DNA of 42,217 nucleotides from Corallococcus sicarius (GTDB lineage Bacteria > Myxococcota > Myxococcia > Myxococcales > Myxococcaceae), in the NCBI RefSeq assembly GCF_003611735.1, contig NZ_RAWG01000053.1:1-42217 (forward strand), in the 5' to 3' direction. The first letter of the stretch is position 1. Each line of letters opens with the position of its first letter. The notes under the pieces were generated by a model. It ran no database searches. It was not told the DNA's origin and saw nothing but the letters and a program-made list of their open reading frames with translations. The position numbers were made by a program, and so were the translations under genes. Positions 23,101 to 31,218 of this stretch are shown in pieces.

Positions 23101-23592
23101 ATGAACGGATACAGCGACAGTCACAGCGAGCAGGCGGTGCGTCCGTCGGGGGGCCCATCCGGTGGGACGGAGGCGGGCGAGGTGGGCGTCGCGCAGCAGG
23201 CGTGGACGCTCCTGTTCTCCCTGCTGCACACCCACATGCGCAACTTCCCCGCGTTGGCGGCGGAGTTCGAGCTGTCCCCGGTGCAGGCGCACGTCCTGAG
23301 GCAGCTGGGCGAGGAAGCGCTCGCGATGAGCACGCTCGCCAACTACCTGTCGTGCGACGCGTCCAACGTGACGGGGCTGGTGGACCGGCTGGAGGCGCGC
23401 GGGCTGGTGGAGCGGCGCAGCAGCGAGCAGGACCGGCGCGTGAAGATGCTGGTGCTGACGGAGGCGGGCGCCGCGTTGCGCGGCCGGCTGATGGCGCGGA
23501 TGTTCGAGCCGCCCGAGTTCGTCACGGCGATGCCGGAAGAGGACCAGGTGGCGCTGCGCGACATCATGCGCCGCGCGCTCAAGACGCAGTGA
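23101..23592 (+). CDS. MarR-family transcriptional regulator
   Basis: A 163-residue winged-helix DNA-binding regulator. The helix-turn-helix region is MSTLANYLSCDASNVTGLVDRLEARGLV, followed by the wing ERRSSEQDRRVKMLVLTEAG, both standard for MarR. Such proteins act as dimers on palindromes and usually repress efflux genes until a small molecule binds. The first ~30 residues are a Ser/Gly-rich extension. The ATG at 23101 is the first start after the candidate promoter and lacks a ribosome-binding site. It is divergent from the TolC-like gene, its likely target; the ligand is unknown. It converges with tonB 39 bases away. Confidence 0.9.
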   Translation: MNGYSDSHSEQAVRPSGGPSGGTEAGEVGVAQQAWTLLFSLLHTHMRNFPALAAEFELSPVQAHVLRQLGEEALAMSTLANYLSCDASNVTGLVDRLEARGLVERRSSEQDRRVKMLVLTEAGAALRGRLMARMFEPPEFVTAMPEEDQVALRDIMRRALKTQ

Positions 23593-23631
23593 GGCGCCGA
23601 GCCTCCGAGCCTCAGCGCCCGGGACCCGGCG

Positions 23632-24351
23632 TCAGTCCAGCAGGAACGTGTACGAGTACTTCATCTCCGTGGCCACGGCCTCGCCGCCCTTGATGGCGGG
23701 CTTGAAGCGGAAGCGCCGGATGGCATCGCGCGCGGCTTCATCCAGGCCGTAGCCGGGCCCGGAGATGACCTTCACGGTGCCCACCTTGCCGTCCGCGTCG
23801 ATGGTGATGGACAGCGTCACGGTGCCTTCGATGCCGGCGCGGCGCGCCTCGTCCGGGTAGGGGATCTTCACCTCGGACGCGACGGTGGGCTCGGAGTCCA
23901 CCTGGTACACGGGCACGTACTTGGGCGCGGAGTAGCCCTTCACTTCCTTGGGGTCCTTCGCGGTGCCGTTGGCCTTGCCGTAGGCGGTGTTGCCCACGGG
24001 CGCGGCGAAGGAGCCCGCGCTGGTGGTGGACGACATGGTCATGCCCACCACGAGCGGCGGCGGCTTCGCCTGAGGCTCCGGCGGCGGCGTGTCGTTGGGC
24101 GGCGGCGGCGCCTCCGACGGGGGCGGCGGCTTGACGGCTTCCGCGACCTTGATGGGCGGCGGCTTCTGCACCTCCACCATGACGAGCTCCACCGGGCGCT
24201 GGGCGGCGGTGTGCTTGCGGCCTTCCATGGTGGACAGGAACCAGAAGCCGCCCGCGTGCAGCGCGAGCGACACGAAGAAGAAGACGAGCACGAACCGCGT
24301 GGAGCGGTCGCGCCGGGGCGTCATGGAGGAGGGGAGGACCGCCTGGCTCAT
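23632..24351 (-). CDS. tonB: TonB-family energy transducer
   Basis: A 239-residue periplasm-spanning protein that carries proton-motive energy from ExbB-ExbD to outer-membrane receptors. It has one N-terminal transmembrane helix (RFVLVFFFVSLALHAGGFWFL), a proline-rich spacer (about 60-100, KPPPPSEAPPPPNDTPPPEP), and a C-terminal TonB domain (IPYPDEARRAGIEGTVTLSITI … DAIRRFRFKPAIKGG). The domain order and Tyr-Pro start of the C-terminal domain fit the family. It follows exbD by 20 bases. The gliding-motility AglS/AglQ-type systems of myxobacteria use similar ExbB/ExbD proteins, so a substrate other than iron or vitamin B12 uptake is possible; no receptor gene is nearby. Confidence 0.9.
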   Translation of the reverse strand: MSQAVLPSSMTPRRDRSTRFVLVFFFVSLALHAGGFWFLSTMEGRKHTAAQRPVELVMVEVQKPPPIKVAEAVKPPPPSEAPPPPNDTPPPEPQAKPPPLVVGMTMSSTTSAGSFAAPVGNTAYGKANGTAKDPKEVKGYSAPKYVPVYQVDSEPTVASEVKIPYPDEARRAGIEGTVTLSITIDADGKVGTVKVISGPGYGLDEAARDAIRRFRFKPAIKGGEAVATEMKYSYTFLLD

Positions 24352-24371
24352 GGTGGCTTCGCGTGCCTTGG

Positions 24372-24806
24372 TCAGGGAGCGGCGGGCGCGGCCGACGGGG
24401 CCGCGTCCTTCTCGATGTTGAGGGCGAACTTCGCGATGCCCTGGCCCTTCACCACGTCGATGAGGCGCATCACGCGGCCGTAGGCGATGGTCTGGTCCGC
24501 GCTGATGATGGCGCGCGTGTCCTTGTCCTTGGTGACGGCCTCCACCACGCGGCGGGACAGGTCGGCCTCCGTCACTTCGACGCCGTCGAAGTAGAGCTTG
24601 CCCTCCTTGTCGAGCACCACGTTCACCAGGCCCTGCACCGTCTCACCGCCGTTGGCGGCGCGGGGCAGGTCCACCTCCACCGTCTCGCGGACGATGAAGT
24701 TCGCCGTCACCATGAAGATGATGAGCAGCACCAGCACCACGTCCACCAGCGGGGTGACGTTGATGCCGGTGATCTCGTCGTCGTTGTCGCCCGCGCTGCC
24801 AGCCAT
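24372..24806 (-). CDS. exbD: ExbD/TolR-family biopolymer transport protein
   Basis: A 144-residue protein with a short cytosolic N-terminus, one transmembrane helix and a periplasmic domain. INVTPLVDVVLVLLIIFMV carries the conserved proton-path aspartate D22. The periplasmic part (TVEVDLPRAANG … RRVVEAVTKDKDTRAIISAD) is typical. It starts three bases after the exbB stop and works with it as the proton-driven motor for TonB. The C-terminus has a short Ala/Pro tail. Confidence 0.93.
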   Translation of the reverse strand: MAGSAGDNDDEITGINVTPLVDVVLVLLIIFMVTANFIVRETVEVDLPRAANGGETVQGLVNVVLDKEGKLYFDGVEVTEADLSRRVVEAVTKDKDTRAIISADQTIAYGRVMRLIDVVKGQGIAKFALNIEKDAAPSAAPAAP

Positions 24807-24809
24807 GGG

Positions 24810-25502
24810 CTAGTTCCCCCCCGCGGCGCCCGGCTTGCGCGCCTTCATGGCGCCGACGAGCGCGTGGCCCAGGGAGTTGGTGCGGCTGGTGAGCGTCTTC
24901 AGCTGGCGGCTGAAGATGTTGAAGGCGACGACGGCGGGGATGGCGACCGCGAGGCCCACGGCGGTGGCGACGAGCGCCTCGGAGATGCCGGCCATCACCG
25001 TCTGCTGCATGGCGCCGCCCTTGGCGTTCATCTCGCCCAGGTCGTTGAAGGCCTTGATGATGCCGAGCACCGTGCCGAACAGGCCGATGAACGGGGCGTT
25101 GTTGCCCAGGGTGCCCAGGAGCGACAGGAAGCGCTCGTACTGGGGGCGCTCGCGGGCGACGGTGGACGCAATCACCTGCTCCACGGTGTCGGGGCCCTGC
25201 GACGCGGAGGCCAGGGCCTCGCGGATGACGGCGGCCTCCATGCCCTTCTGGTTCTTCACCTCGGCGCTCACGGCGTCGAACTCACCGCGCGCCAGCCGCA
25301 CCGCCAGCGCCTCCGAGTTCGGCAGCCGGTGGCGCGCGAAGTAGACGGCGCGCTCCAGCATCACCGCGATGGACATGACGGACAGGATGACGAGCAGCCA
25401 GAGCACCCACTCGGCGCTGCCCAGCGTCACCCCGAGCAACTTGCTGCTCAACCAGCCGAGTTCGGGTTGGGCCGCCTGGGCCAGGAGGAGGAAGGACGTC
25501 AT
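24810..25502 (-). CDS. exbB: ExbB/TolQ/MotA-family proton channel protein
   Basis: Inner-membrane proton-channel subunit, 230 residues from the ATG at 25502 (MTSFLLLAQAAQPELGWL). It has three transmembrane segments and the conserved LGTVLGIIKAFNDLG region with the following MAGISEALVATAVGLAVAIPAVVAFN helix. It is the first gene of exbB-exbD-tonB. The start is uncertain: no Shine-Dalgarno is seen before 25502, and an upstream GTG at 25565 would add 21 residues that do not look like protein. The 239-base gap upstream holds an AT-rich patch with TTGACT and an inverted repeat. Confidence 0.9.
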   Translation of the reverse strand: MTSFLLLAQAAQPELGWLSSKLLGVTLGSAEWVLWLLVILSVMSIAVMLERAVYFARHRLPNSEALAVRLARGEFDAVSAEVKNQKGMEAAVIREALASASQGPDTVEQVIASTVARERPQYERFLSLLGTLGNNAPFIGLFGTVLGIIKAFNDLGEMNAKGGAMQQTVMAGISEALVATAVGLAVAIPAVVAFNIFSRQLKTLTSRTNSLGHALVGAMKARKPGAAGGN

Positions 25503-25567
25503 GGAGGAGAAGCCTGGGGGTGAAGAGTGTGGACTGCTAACGCGCGAGGCCCTGTGTTGTTCCACCC

Positions 25568-25579
25568 GACTTAAAAGTC
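25568..25579. promoter_or_regulatory. Inverted repeat overlapping a -35-like TTGACT upstream of exbB
   Basis: GACTT-AA-AAGTC, in the only AT-rich patch of this gap. On the minus strand it overlaps TTGACT, a sigma-70 -35-like hexamer facing exbB, so it could be an operator. It does not match a Fur box. No good -10 box follows. Confidence 0.3.
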
Positions 25580-25673
25580 AAATGGATCGCCCGGGTTCAC
25601 CAGGGTGTCGCAATTCAAGAAACCGCGCATGGCGGTAGGAGGGCGCGGATGTCGGATGGCGCCGCTTGAGGCA

Positions 25674-25697
25674 CGGCGGGCGATGAGGTGCCCGCCG
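25674..25697 (-). terminator. Hairpin downstream of the aldo/keto reductase gene
   Basis: CGGCGGGC (25674-25681) and GCCCGCCG (25690-25697) form a perfect 8-bp stem with an eight-base loop, 44 bases beyond the aldo/keto reductase stop on the minus strand. There is no T tract. Confidence 0.35.
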
Positions 25698-25741
25698 GCC
25701 GGGGACGGGAAGTCCGGGTTGTGGGGCTTCTCCTGTCTGCC

Positions 25742-26737
25742 TCAGGGCCTGCGGCTGGGGCTGGTGGTCTGCGCGGGGTCGCGCTCCACGACGGGGCCGA
25801 GGACAGCGTCGATGCGGCGCAGGAGCTCCGCGTCCAGCTTCACGCCGGTGGCCTTCACGTTGTCGAGCACCTGCTCCGGCTTGCTGGCGCCGATGATGGC
25901 GGAGGCGACGTTGCGGTGCTGGAGCACCCACGCGACGGAGAGCTGCGCGAGCGACAGGCCGGCCTCCTGGGCGAGCGGCTTGAGCTGCTGGACGCGGGTG
26001 AGCACGTCGTCCGTCATGAAGTTGGTCATGAACTGCGCGCCCTGCTGGGTGGCGGCGCGGGTGTCCGAGGGAGGGGGCTTGCCGGGGAGGTACTTGCCGG
26101 TGAGGACGCCCTTGGCGAGCGGGGACCAGACGATCTGTCCCAGGCCCTCTGCTTCAGAGGTGGGGATGACCTTGGACTCGATGACCCGCCAGAGCATGGA
26201 GTACTGGGGCTGGTTGGAGATGAAGGGCACGCGCAGCTCGCGGGCGAGCCTGGCGCCGGCGGCGATCTGCTCGGCGGTCCATTCCGAGACGCCGATGTAG
26301 AGGGCCTTGCCCTGGCGCACGATGTCCGCGAAGGCGAGCATCGTCTCTTCCAGGGGCGTCTCCGCGTCGAAGCGGTGGGCCTGGTAGAGGTCCACGTAGT
26401 CCGTCTGGAGGCGGCGCAGCGAGCCGTGGATGGATTCGATGATGTGCTTGCGCGACAGGCCGCGGTCGTTCTGGCCGGGGCCGGTGGGCCAGTAGACCTT
26501 GGTGAACAGCTCGTAGCCTTCACGGCGCTGGCCCTTGAGGGCGCGGCCGAGCACGGCTTCGGCCTTGGTGCCGGCGTACACGTCGGCGGTGTCGAAGGTG
26601 GTGATGCCCGTATCGAGCGCCGCCTTCACACAGGCCAGGGCGGCGTCCTCCTCCACCTGGGAGCCGTGCGTGAGCCAGTTGCCAAAGGAGATTTCACTGA
26701 CCTTCAGACCACTGCGACCGAGAAATCGGAAGTTCAT
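25742..26737 (-). CDS. Aldo/keto reductase (Kv-beta-like)
   Basis: NAD(P)H-dependent oxidoreductase with a TIM-barrel fold, 331 residues. The catalytic tetrad is visible: D49 and Y54 (FDTADVYAG), K80 (LFTKVYW) and H121 (YQAHRFD). The start MNFRFLGRSGLKVSEISFGNW and the central SEWTAEQI and GQIVWSPLAKGVLTGKY segments resemble the potassium-channel beta-subunit-like/YghZ group rather than the aldose reductase group. The ATG at 26737 is chosen from that conserved N-terminus; the frame stays open far upstream but that part is antisense shadow. It stands alone, divergent from the MoxR cluster. The substrate, some aldehyde or ketone, is unknown. Confidence 0.92.
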   Translation of the reverse strand: MNFRFLGRSGLKVSEISFGNWLTHGSQVEEDAALACVKAALDTGITTFDTADVYAGTKAEAVLGRALKGQRREGYELFTKVYWPTGPGQNDRGLSRKHIIESIHGSLRRLQTDYVDLYQAHRFDAETPLEETMLAFADIVRQGKALYIGVSEWTAEQIAAGARLARELRVPFISNQPQYSMLWRVIESKVIPTSEAEGLGQIVWSPLAKGVLTGKYLPGKPPPSDTRAATQQGAQFMTNFMTDDVLTRVQQLKPLAQEAGLSLAQLSVAWVLQHRNVASAIIGASKPEQVLDNVKATGVKLDAELLRRIDAVLGPVVERDPAQTTSPSRRP

Positions 26738-26891
26738 GCGCGGCACAGTAACCGCCGGTTCGCGGGGTTCGCAGGGATTCGCATCGTCCCGCCGCCCGGA
26801 GTCCGGAGGTCGACCGCTCGCGGCTGGATTCGACCGTTCCGGCGCGTCGCTTGTGAACGGTGGGTCGGGTGTCCGACACTGCCGCCCACGC

Positions 26892-28430
26892 ATGGCCGCC
26901 AGCGAAGAACGCCGCTTCCAGTCCCTTGTGCTCGCGCCCATCCGGCGCGTGCAGCGGCGCCTCAACGTCGTGGCGTGGACGGGCGCGGGCCTGGTTCCCA
27001 TCTGGGCCACCGCCACCGCGTGCGTGCTGTGCCGGCTGCTCCTGCGGGGGGCCTCCGTCTGGGCCGTGCCTCCGCTGGTCGTCGCGGGCCTCGCGTGGTG
27101 GTTCGTGCGCGCCCGCTCCCGGGGCGTGTCGCTGGAGTACGCGGCGGTGCTCGCGGACCGCTCCGCCAACGCCGGAGGCCTGCTGCTCACGCGCCTGGAG
27201 CGCCCTGTCGGTGAGTGGGAGCTGAGCCTCAACCAGTTTGCCCAACAGGTGAAAGCTCCGGAGGTGCCGTGGCGCCGGCCCGTGGGGGCCCTGCTGGGCG
27301 CGCTCCTGTTCGTGGCCGTGGGGTTCCTCGTTCCGTTGCCGGCCCTGCGCGCCTCGAACATCAACGCCGCTGCCGCCACCCAGGTCGCCGCCGTGCAGGC
27401 GCAGGCCGAGGCGCTCGCCCGCGAGGAGCCCCTGGGCCAGGACGTCGAAGAGGAGCTGCGCCGGCTGTCCGAGGAGGTCGCGCAGGGCCGCTTCGACTCC
27501 ACCGACTGGGAGGCCTCCGATGCCCTGGAGCAGCGGCTCGCCGAGCGCGCCTCCGAGGCCGCCGCGGAGTTGAACCGCGCCGCTGAAGCCGCCGCCGAAC
27601 TCGAGGATGCCCTCCACGCCGCCGGTGGCGCCGAGTCCGCCACCCGTGAGCGCGAATCGCTGGAGCAGGCCCTCATGGCGCTCGATGCTCGCGCCGGTGG
27701 GGACCAGGACCCTGCGTCCCCTCCAGAAGGCGAACCCCAGGCGTCCCCGCAGGGCTCGCAGCAGGGGCAGGGCGCTGGAGAGCAGGAGGGCGAGAAGCAG
27801 GGCTCCCAGTCGTCCTCGGGCAACCCTTCCAGCGAGGCCCAGGCTCGCGCTTCCGCCCGGGCCCAGTCCTCCGGTTCTCCGGATCAGGTCGCGGACCTGC
27901 GCCGCACGTTGGAGCGCCGGCAGCAGGCGCTGGCCCAGCGCTTCGGCCAGGAAAACAACGCGGCGGGGAACCGTGGGGCCCAGGCGCGGCGTCCCACCCG
28001 GCGGTCCCAGTCCGGCCAGGGCCAACGGGGCCAGGGCCAACAGGGCCAGGGGCAAGGCCAGCAGGGCGAGGGTGACGGTGAGGGCGAGGGCGAGGGCCAG
28101 CAGGGCGCTCAGCACCCGAGCCGGGCTGTGCGGCCGGGCGAAGGCGCGGGCACGGGCCGGGGCGGGGAGAGCAACCCGCTCGTCTTCGGTGGGGAAGCGG
28201 AGATGGATCCGGACCGGCTGGCCTTCCAGCCGCTGCCCGAGGGCCACGGCGGTGACGCGGAAGAGTTGTGGGGCCTTCGCGCCGCGGATCCGAAGGCTCG
28301 GACAGGACCGGCGGGCGCGGCGGGTGCGCAGGGCACGGGCGCGAAGGGTGATGCGACGGCGGGACCGGGTTCGGGTCCGCTGCTGCCTCGCAACCGCGAC
28401 CTCGTGAAGCGGTACTTCGGTGGTGAGTAG
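26892..28430 (+). CDS. Membrane protein with coiled coil and Gln/Gly-rich tail, first gene of MoxR-VWA cluster
   Basis: A 512-residue protein. There are two hydrophobic segments near the N-terminus (about 27-72) and another at about 135-155 (GALLGALLFVAVGFLVPLP), then a long Ala/Glu-rich coiled coil (about 175-265) and a low-complexity Gln/Gly/Glu/Ser region (about 270-430) ending in a short conserved-looking tail (NRDLVKRYFGGE). The overall plan resembles DUF4175-type proteins found beside MoxR genes, but I do not claim that family. The ATG at 26892 has no Shine-Dalgarno; a weak promoter-like pair TTGTGA (26851-26856) and GACACT (26875-26880) lies just before. MoxR follows 18 bases later. 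Likely role: membrane partner or substrate of the MoxR/VWA machinery. Confidence 0.72.
   Translation: MAASEERRFQSLVLAPIRRVQRRLNVVAWTGAGLVPIWATATACVLCRLLLRGASVWAVPPLVVAGLAWWFVRARSRGVSLEYAAVLADRSANAGGLLLTRLERPVGEWELSLNQFAQQVKAPEVPWRRPVGALLGALLFVAVGFLVPLPALRASNINAAAATQVAAVQAQAEALAREEPLGQDVEEELRRLSEEVAQGRFDSTDWEASDALEQRLAERASEAAAELNRAAEAAAELEDALHAAGGAESATRERESLEQALMALDARAGGDQDPASPPEGEPQASPQGSQQGQGAGEQEGEKQGSQSSSGNPSSEAQARASARAQSSGSPDQVADLRRTLERRQQALAQRFGQENNAAGNRGAQARRPTRRSQSGQGQRGQGQQGQGQGQQGEGDGEGEGEGQQGAQHPSRAVRPGEGAGTGRGGESNPLVFGGEAEMDPDRLAFQPLPEGHGGDAEELWGLRAADPKARTGPAGAAGAQGTGAKGDATAGPGSGPLLPRNRDLVKRYFGGE
28009..28112 (+). repeat. Short-period repeat coding Gln/Gly then Gly/Glu residues
   Basis: Degenerate repeats of GGCCAGGGCCAAC/AGGG-like units followed by GAGGGC/GAGGGT units encode a QGQ-rich then GEGE-rich stretch in the first gene of the MoxR cluster. 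Replication slippage here would often stay in frame, because the units are multiples of three. Confidence 0.6.
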
Positions 28431-28448
28431 TCCAGAAGGGGGAACGAC

Positions 28449-29447
28449 GTGGCAGTGGAGCTTTTGAGTCCCGCCGAGGCACAGGGCGCGGCGGACGTGG
28501 CCTCCCGGCTCAAGGCCGGGCTCAACCAGGTGATGCTCGACCAGGAAGGCGTCGTCGAACAGGTGGTCGTGGCGGTGCTCGCCCGGGGCCACGTGCTCCT
28601 GGAGGGCCTGCCCGGCCTGGGCAAGACGGAGCTGTGCAAGGCCCTGGGGCGGCTCTTGTCGCTGCCCTTCCGCCGCATCCAGTTCACCCCCGACCTGCTG
28701 CCCGGCGACATCACCGGCACCTACGTGCTCGAAGGCGAGGCGCGCCGTGACTTCGTCTTCCGCGAGGGCCCCCTCTTCGCGAGCCTCGTGCTCGCGGATG
28801 AAATCAACCGCTCCAGCCCCAAGACGCAGTCCGCGCTGCTGGAGGCCATGCAGGAGCGCTCGGTGACGGTGCTGGGCCAGACGCGGCCCCTGCCGGATCC
28901 GTTCTTCGTGCTCGCCACCCAGAACCCCATCGAGCTGGAGGGCACCTACCCACTGCCCGAAGCGCAGCTGGACCGCTTCCTCTTCCGCATCCTCGTGCCG
29001 CCCGTGGGCGCGAAGACGCTGCGCACCCTGCTCACCACGCGCGTGCGCGGCGCGCCCCCCGCGCAGGAGCCCGTGCTGGACGCGGAGGGACTCGCGCGCC
29101 TGTTCGCCGCCGTGGACCGCGTGCACCTGCCCGGCCCGGTGGCGGACTTCATCGGCCGGCTGGTGGAGGCGACGGATCCGCGCCAGGCCTCCGCTCCTGA
29201 ACCCGTGCGCCGCTTCGTGCGCTTCGGTGCGAGCCCCCGCGCGGCGCTGGCCCTCGCCGCCGCCGGCCGCGCGCTCGCGCTCCTCGCGGGCCGGCCCAAC
29301 GTGGGCTTCGATGACGTGGTGGCCGCCGCCCCCGCCGCCCTCAACCACCGTCTGGTGCTGGCGTACGAGGCGTCGCTGGAGAAGGTGTCCGCGCCGGACG
29401 TGGTGCGCGAGCTGCTCAAGGCCATCCCCGAGGTGCCCCGTGGTTAG
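28449..29447 (+). CDS. MoxR-family AAA+ ATPase
   Basis: A 332-residue AAA+ chaperone-like ATPase. Walker A is GLPGLGKT (53-60), Walker B LVLADE (113-118) is followed by INRSSPKTQSALLEAM, sensor 1 lies in LATQNPIELEGTYPLPEAQLDRF, and the C-terminal lid is present. MoxR proteins work with VWA-domain partners to assemble or activate other proteins, often in the envelope. The GTG at 28449 is preceded by AAGGGGG. The end overlaps the start of the next gene by eight bases. DUF58 and two VWA genes downstream complete the usual MoxR partner set, interrupted here by an ABC transporter. Confidence 0.95.
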   Translation: MAVELLSPAEAQGAADVASRLKAGLNQVMLDQEGVVEQVVVAVLARGHVLLEGLPGLGKTELCKALGRLLSLPFRRIQFTPDLLPGDITGTYVLEGEARRDFVFREGPLFASLVLADEINRSSPKTQSALLEAMQERSVTVLGQTRPLPDPFFVLATQNPIELEGTYPLPEAQLDRFLFRILVPPVGAKTLRTLLTTRVRGAPPAQEPVLDAEGLARLFAAVDRVHLPGPVADFIGRLVEATDPRQASAPEPVRRFVRFGASPRAALALAAAGRALALLAGRPNVGFDDVVAAAPAALNHRLVLAYEASLEKVSAPDVVRELLKAIPEVPRG

Positions 29448-31218
29448 TCGCGGGCCGTGTGCCGCGCTGCTCGCCGGAGTCCTGCTGTGGGCCGGGCTCG
29501 CGGGCGCCTCGGATCCATTCCCGGTGACCGCCGCCGCCGTCGCGGTGCCAGCGGAGGAGGCGGCGGAGGCCCGGCCCACGGGCTACCGCGAGGTGGTGGA
29601 GACGCCCGAGACCTTCCCCGACAAGGGCGACCTCCAGGCCACCCTGCGCTCCGTCACGCTGGTGCCCCAGCGGGGCTACACGCCCATCCAGGTGACGGTG
29701 CACAACCTCAGCGGCCAACCGCGCCCGGTGCACCTGGCCATCCAGTCCCAGGGGCGCGTCACGGAGCGCTCGCTCCAGGTGGGGCCGCGCGAGCGCGTCG
29801 TCACCTACCTGATGCTGCCCGCGGACCTGACCTCGGGACGGCTGGAGATGTCGTCGCCCGGGGTGCAGACCTCCTCCGGCGGCTTCTACCTGGACGGCTA
29901 CCGCGGCGCGCGCGTGATGGTGCTGGGCGACGTGAAGTCCTTCGAGCGCACCACCGCGATGAACCGCTCGGAGGACAGCCAGGAGCCGCTCGTCGCCACG
30001 CGCTTCCTGGATGCCCGCGTGGCGCCGCGCGACCTGGCCGCGTACGTGGGCTACGACGCGGTGCTGGTGACGGTACCGCCGGGCGAGGTGCCCGATGACG
30101 TCTGGGCCGTGCTGGAGTCCTTCGCGCTGAGCGGCGGCAAGCTGGTGCTCACCCAGCCTCCCGCCAACCCTCGTCTGCACTTCCCGCTGCTCCAGGACGC
30201 CCGGGCGGAGCTGTCCGCCTATGGCTTCGGTCAGGTGCGCCAGTGCCGTGACACGCCCGCGGCATGCGGGCAGGCGCTTGGGGATGACGTGGCGTCCGCG
30301 GAGGGCATCGTGAGGCCCGCGGGCCCGCCGCCCCAGTGGGAGCGCAACGACATGCTGCGCGACGGACGGCAGCCGCTGTTGGCCAGCGCGCGCGCCCCCG
30401 TGGGTCGCTTCATGTTCCTCATCTTCCTCTTCACCCTGGCGGTGGGACCCGGCGGGTTGATGCTCGCGAGGCGCAAGGGGCCGCTGGCGGTGCTCATCGC
30501 CGTGCCCACGCTGGCGGCCGTCACCTGTCTGGCGCTGGTGGCCTGGTCGGTGCTGGTGGACGGCTTCCGCGTACACGCCGCGCGCTACAGCCTCACGCTG
30601 CTGGACCGCGAGCGCTCGCGCGCGGTGACGGTGGGGCTCGCCGCCTGGTACGCGAACCTCGCTGAGGAGACCGTGAGCATGCCCGCCTCCAGCGTGCTGC
30701 TGGGCTCGCAGGAGCCGGAGGATCCGCCGCGCACGTTGGACTGGACGCAGGGGCTGGTGCTGCGCGACAGCTTCCTGCCCTCGCGCACCTACCGCGAGTG
30801 GGGTGAGGTGGCCGTGCTCCCATCGCGGGCGCGGCTCACCGCGCGCAAGGTGGAGGACGGGGTCATCGTACAGAACGCGCTCGGCGCGGACATCGTCGCC
30901 GGCCGGCTGTCCTTCCAGGGGCAGCTCTGGACCCTGCCCGCGATGCCGGACGGCGCCGAGGCGCGGGCCGTCCCGCTGCCCCCCAGCCCTCCGGAGTCCC
31001 TGCCGGCCGAGTCCGGGGCGGACACCGTGTTGGAGCTACCGCACGAGGTGGGGCTCCGCTTCCCGTCGGCGACGTCGCCCGTCCAGGCCGAACTGGAGGC
31101 GGGGGAGTTCCTGGTCCGCGTGGGCGGCCGGGGCTTCGCATCCACGGCGGCGGTGGACGTGGACCTGGAGGACGCGGTGCACCTGGTGCGCGGTGGTTTC
31201 GAGGAGGTGCGGCCATGA
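29440..31218 (+). CDS. Exported/membrane protein of unknown family between MoxR and ABC genes
   Basis: A 592-residue protein: signal-like N-terminus (LLAGVLLWAGLAGASDP), a beta-rich domain (about 45-155), a Rossmann- or GATase-like segment (ARVMVLGD … YDAVLVTVPPGEVPDDVWAV … LVLTQPPANP, about 165-250), two transmembrane helices (about 324-376), then a C-terminal beta-rich region. The layout suggests a periplasmic sensor or auxiliary subunit fixed in the membrane, loosely like GldG-type or DUF4350-type partners of ABC transporters; this is inference. The GTG at 29440 has GAGG six bases before it and overlaps the MoxR stop by eight bases; the end overlaps the ABC ATPase start by four (ATGA). The tight overlaps argue for stoichiometric, coupled translation. 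Confidence 0.75.
   Translation: MVSRGPCAALLAGVLLWAGLAGASDPFPVTAAAVAVPAEEAAEARPTGYREVVETPETFPDKGDLQATLRSVTLVPQRGYTPIQVTVHNLSGQPRPVHLAIQSQGRVTERSLQVGPRERVVTYLMLPADLTSGRLEMSSPGVQTSSGGFYLDGYRGARVMVLGDVKSFERTTAMNRSEDSQEPLVATRFLDARVAPRDLAAYVGYDAVLVTVPPGEVPDDVWAVLESFALSGGKLVLTQPPANPRLHFPLLQDARAELSAYGFGQVRQCRDTPAACGQALGDDVASAEGIVRPAGPPPQWERNDMLRDGRQPLLASARAPVGRFMFLIFLFTLAVGPGGLMLARRKGPLAVLIAVPTLAAVTCLALVAWSVLVDGFRVHAARYSLTLLDRERSRAVTVGLAAWYANLAEETVSMPASSVLLGSQEPEDPPRTLDWTQGLVLRDSFLPSRTYREWGEVAVLPSRARLTARKVEDGVIVQNALGADIVAGRLSFQGQLWTLPAMPDGAEARAVPLPPSPPESLPAESGADTVLELPHEVGLRFPSATSPVQAELEAGEFLVRVGGRGFASTAAVDVDLEDAVHLVRGGFEEVRP

Noticed and set aside
26694-29579. A 961-codon open frame on the minus strand across the MoxR region
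   Set aside because: It is antisense to MoxR and its neighbour, rich in Arg/His/Gly/Pro without any domain, and is a GC-codon shadow.
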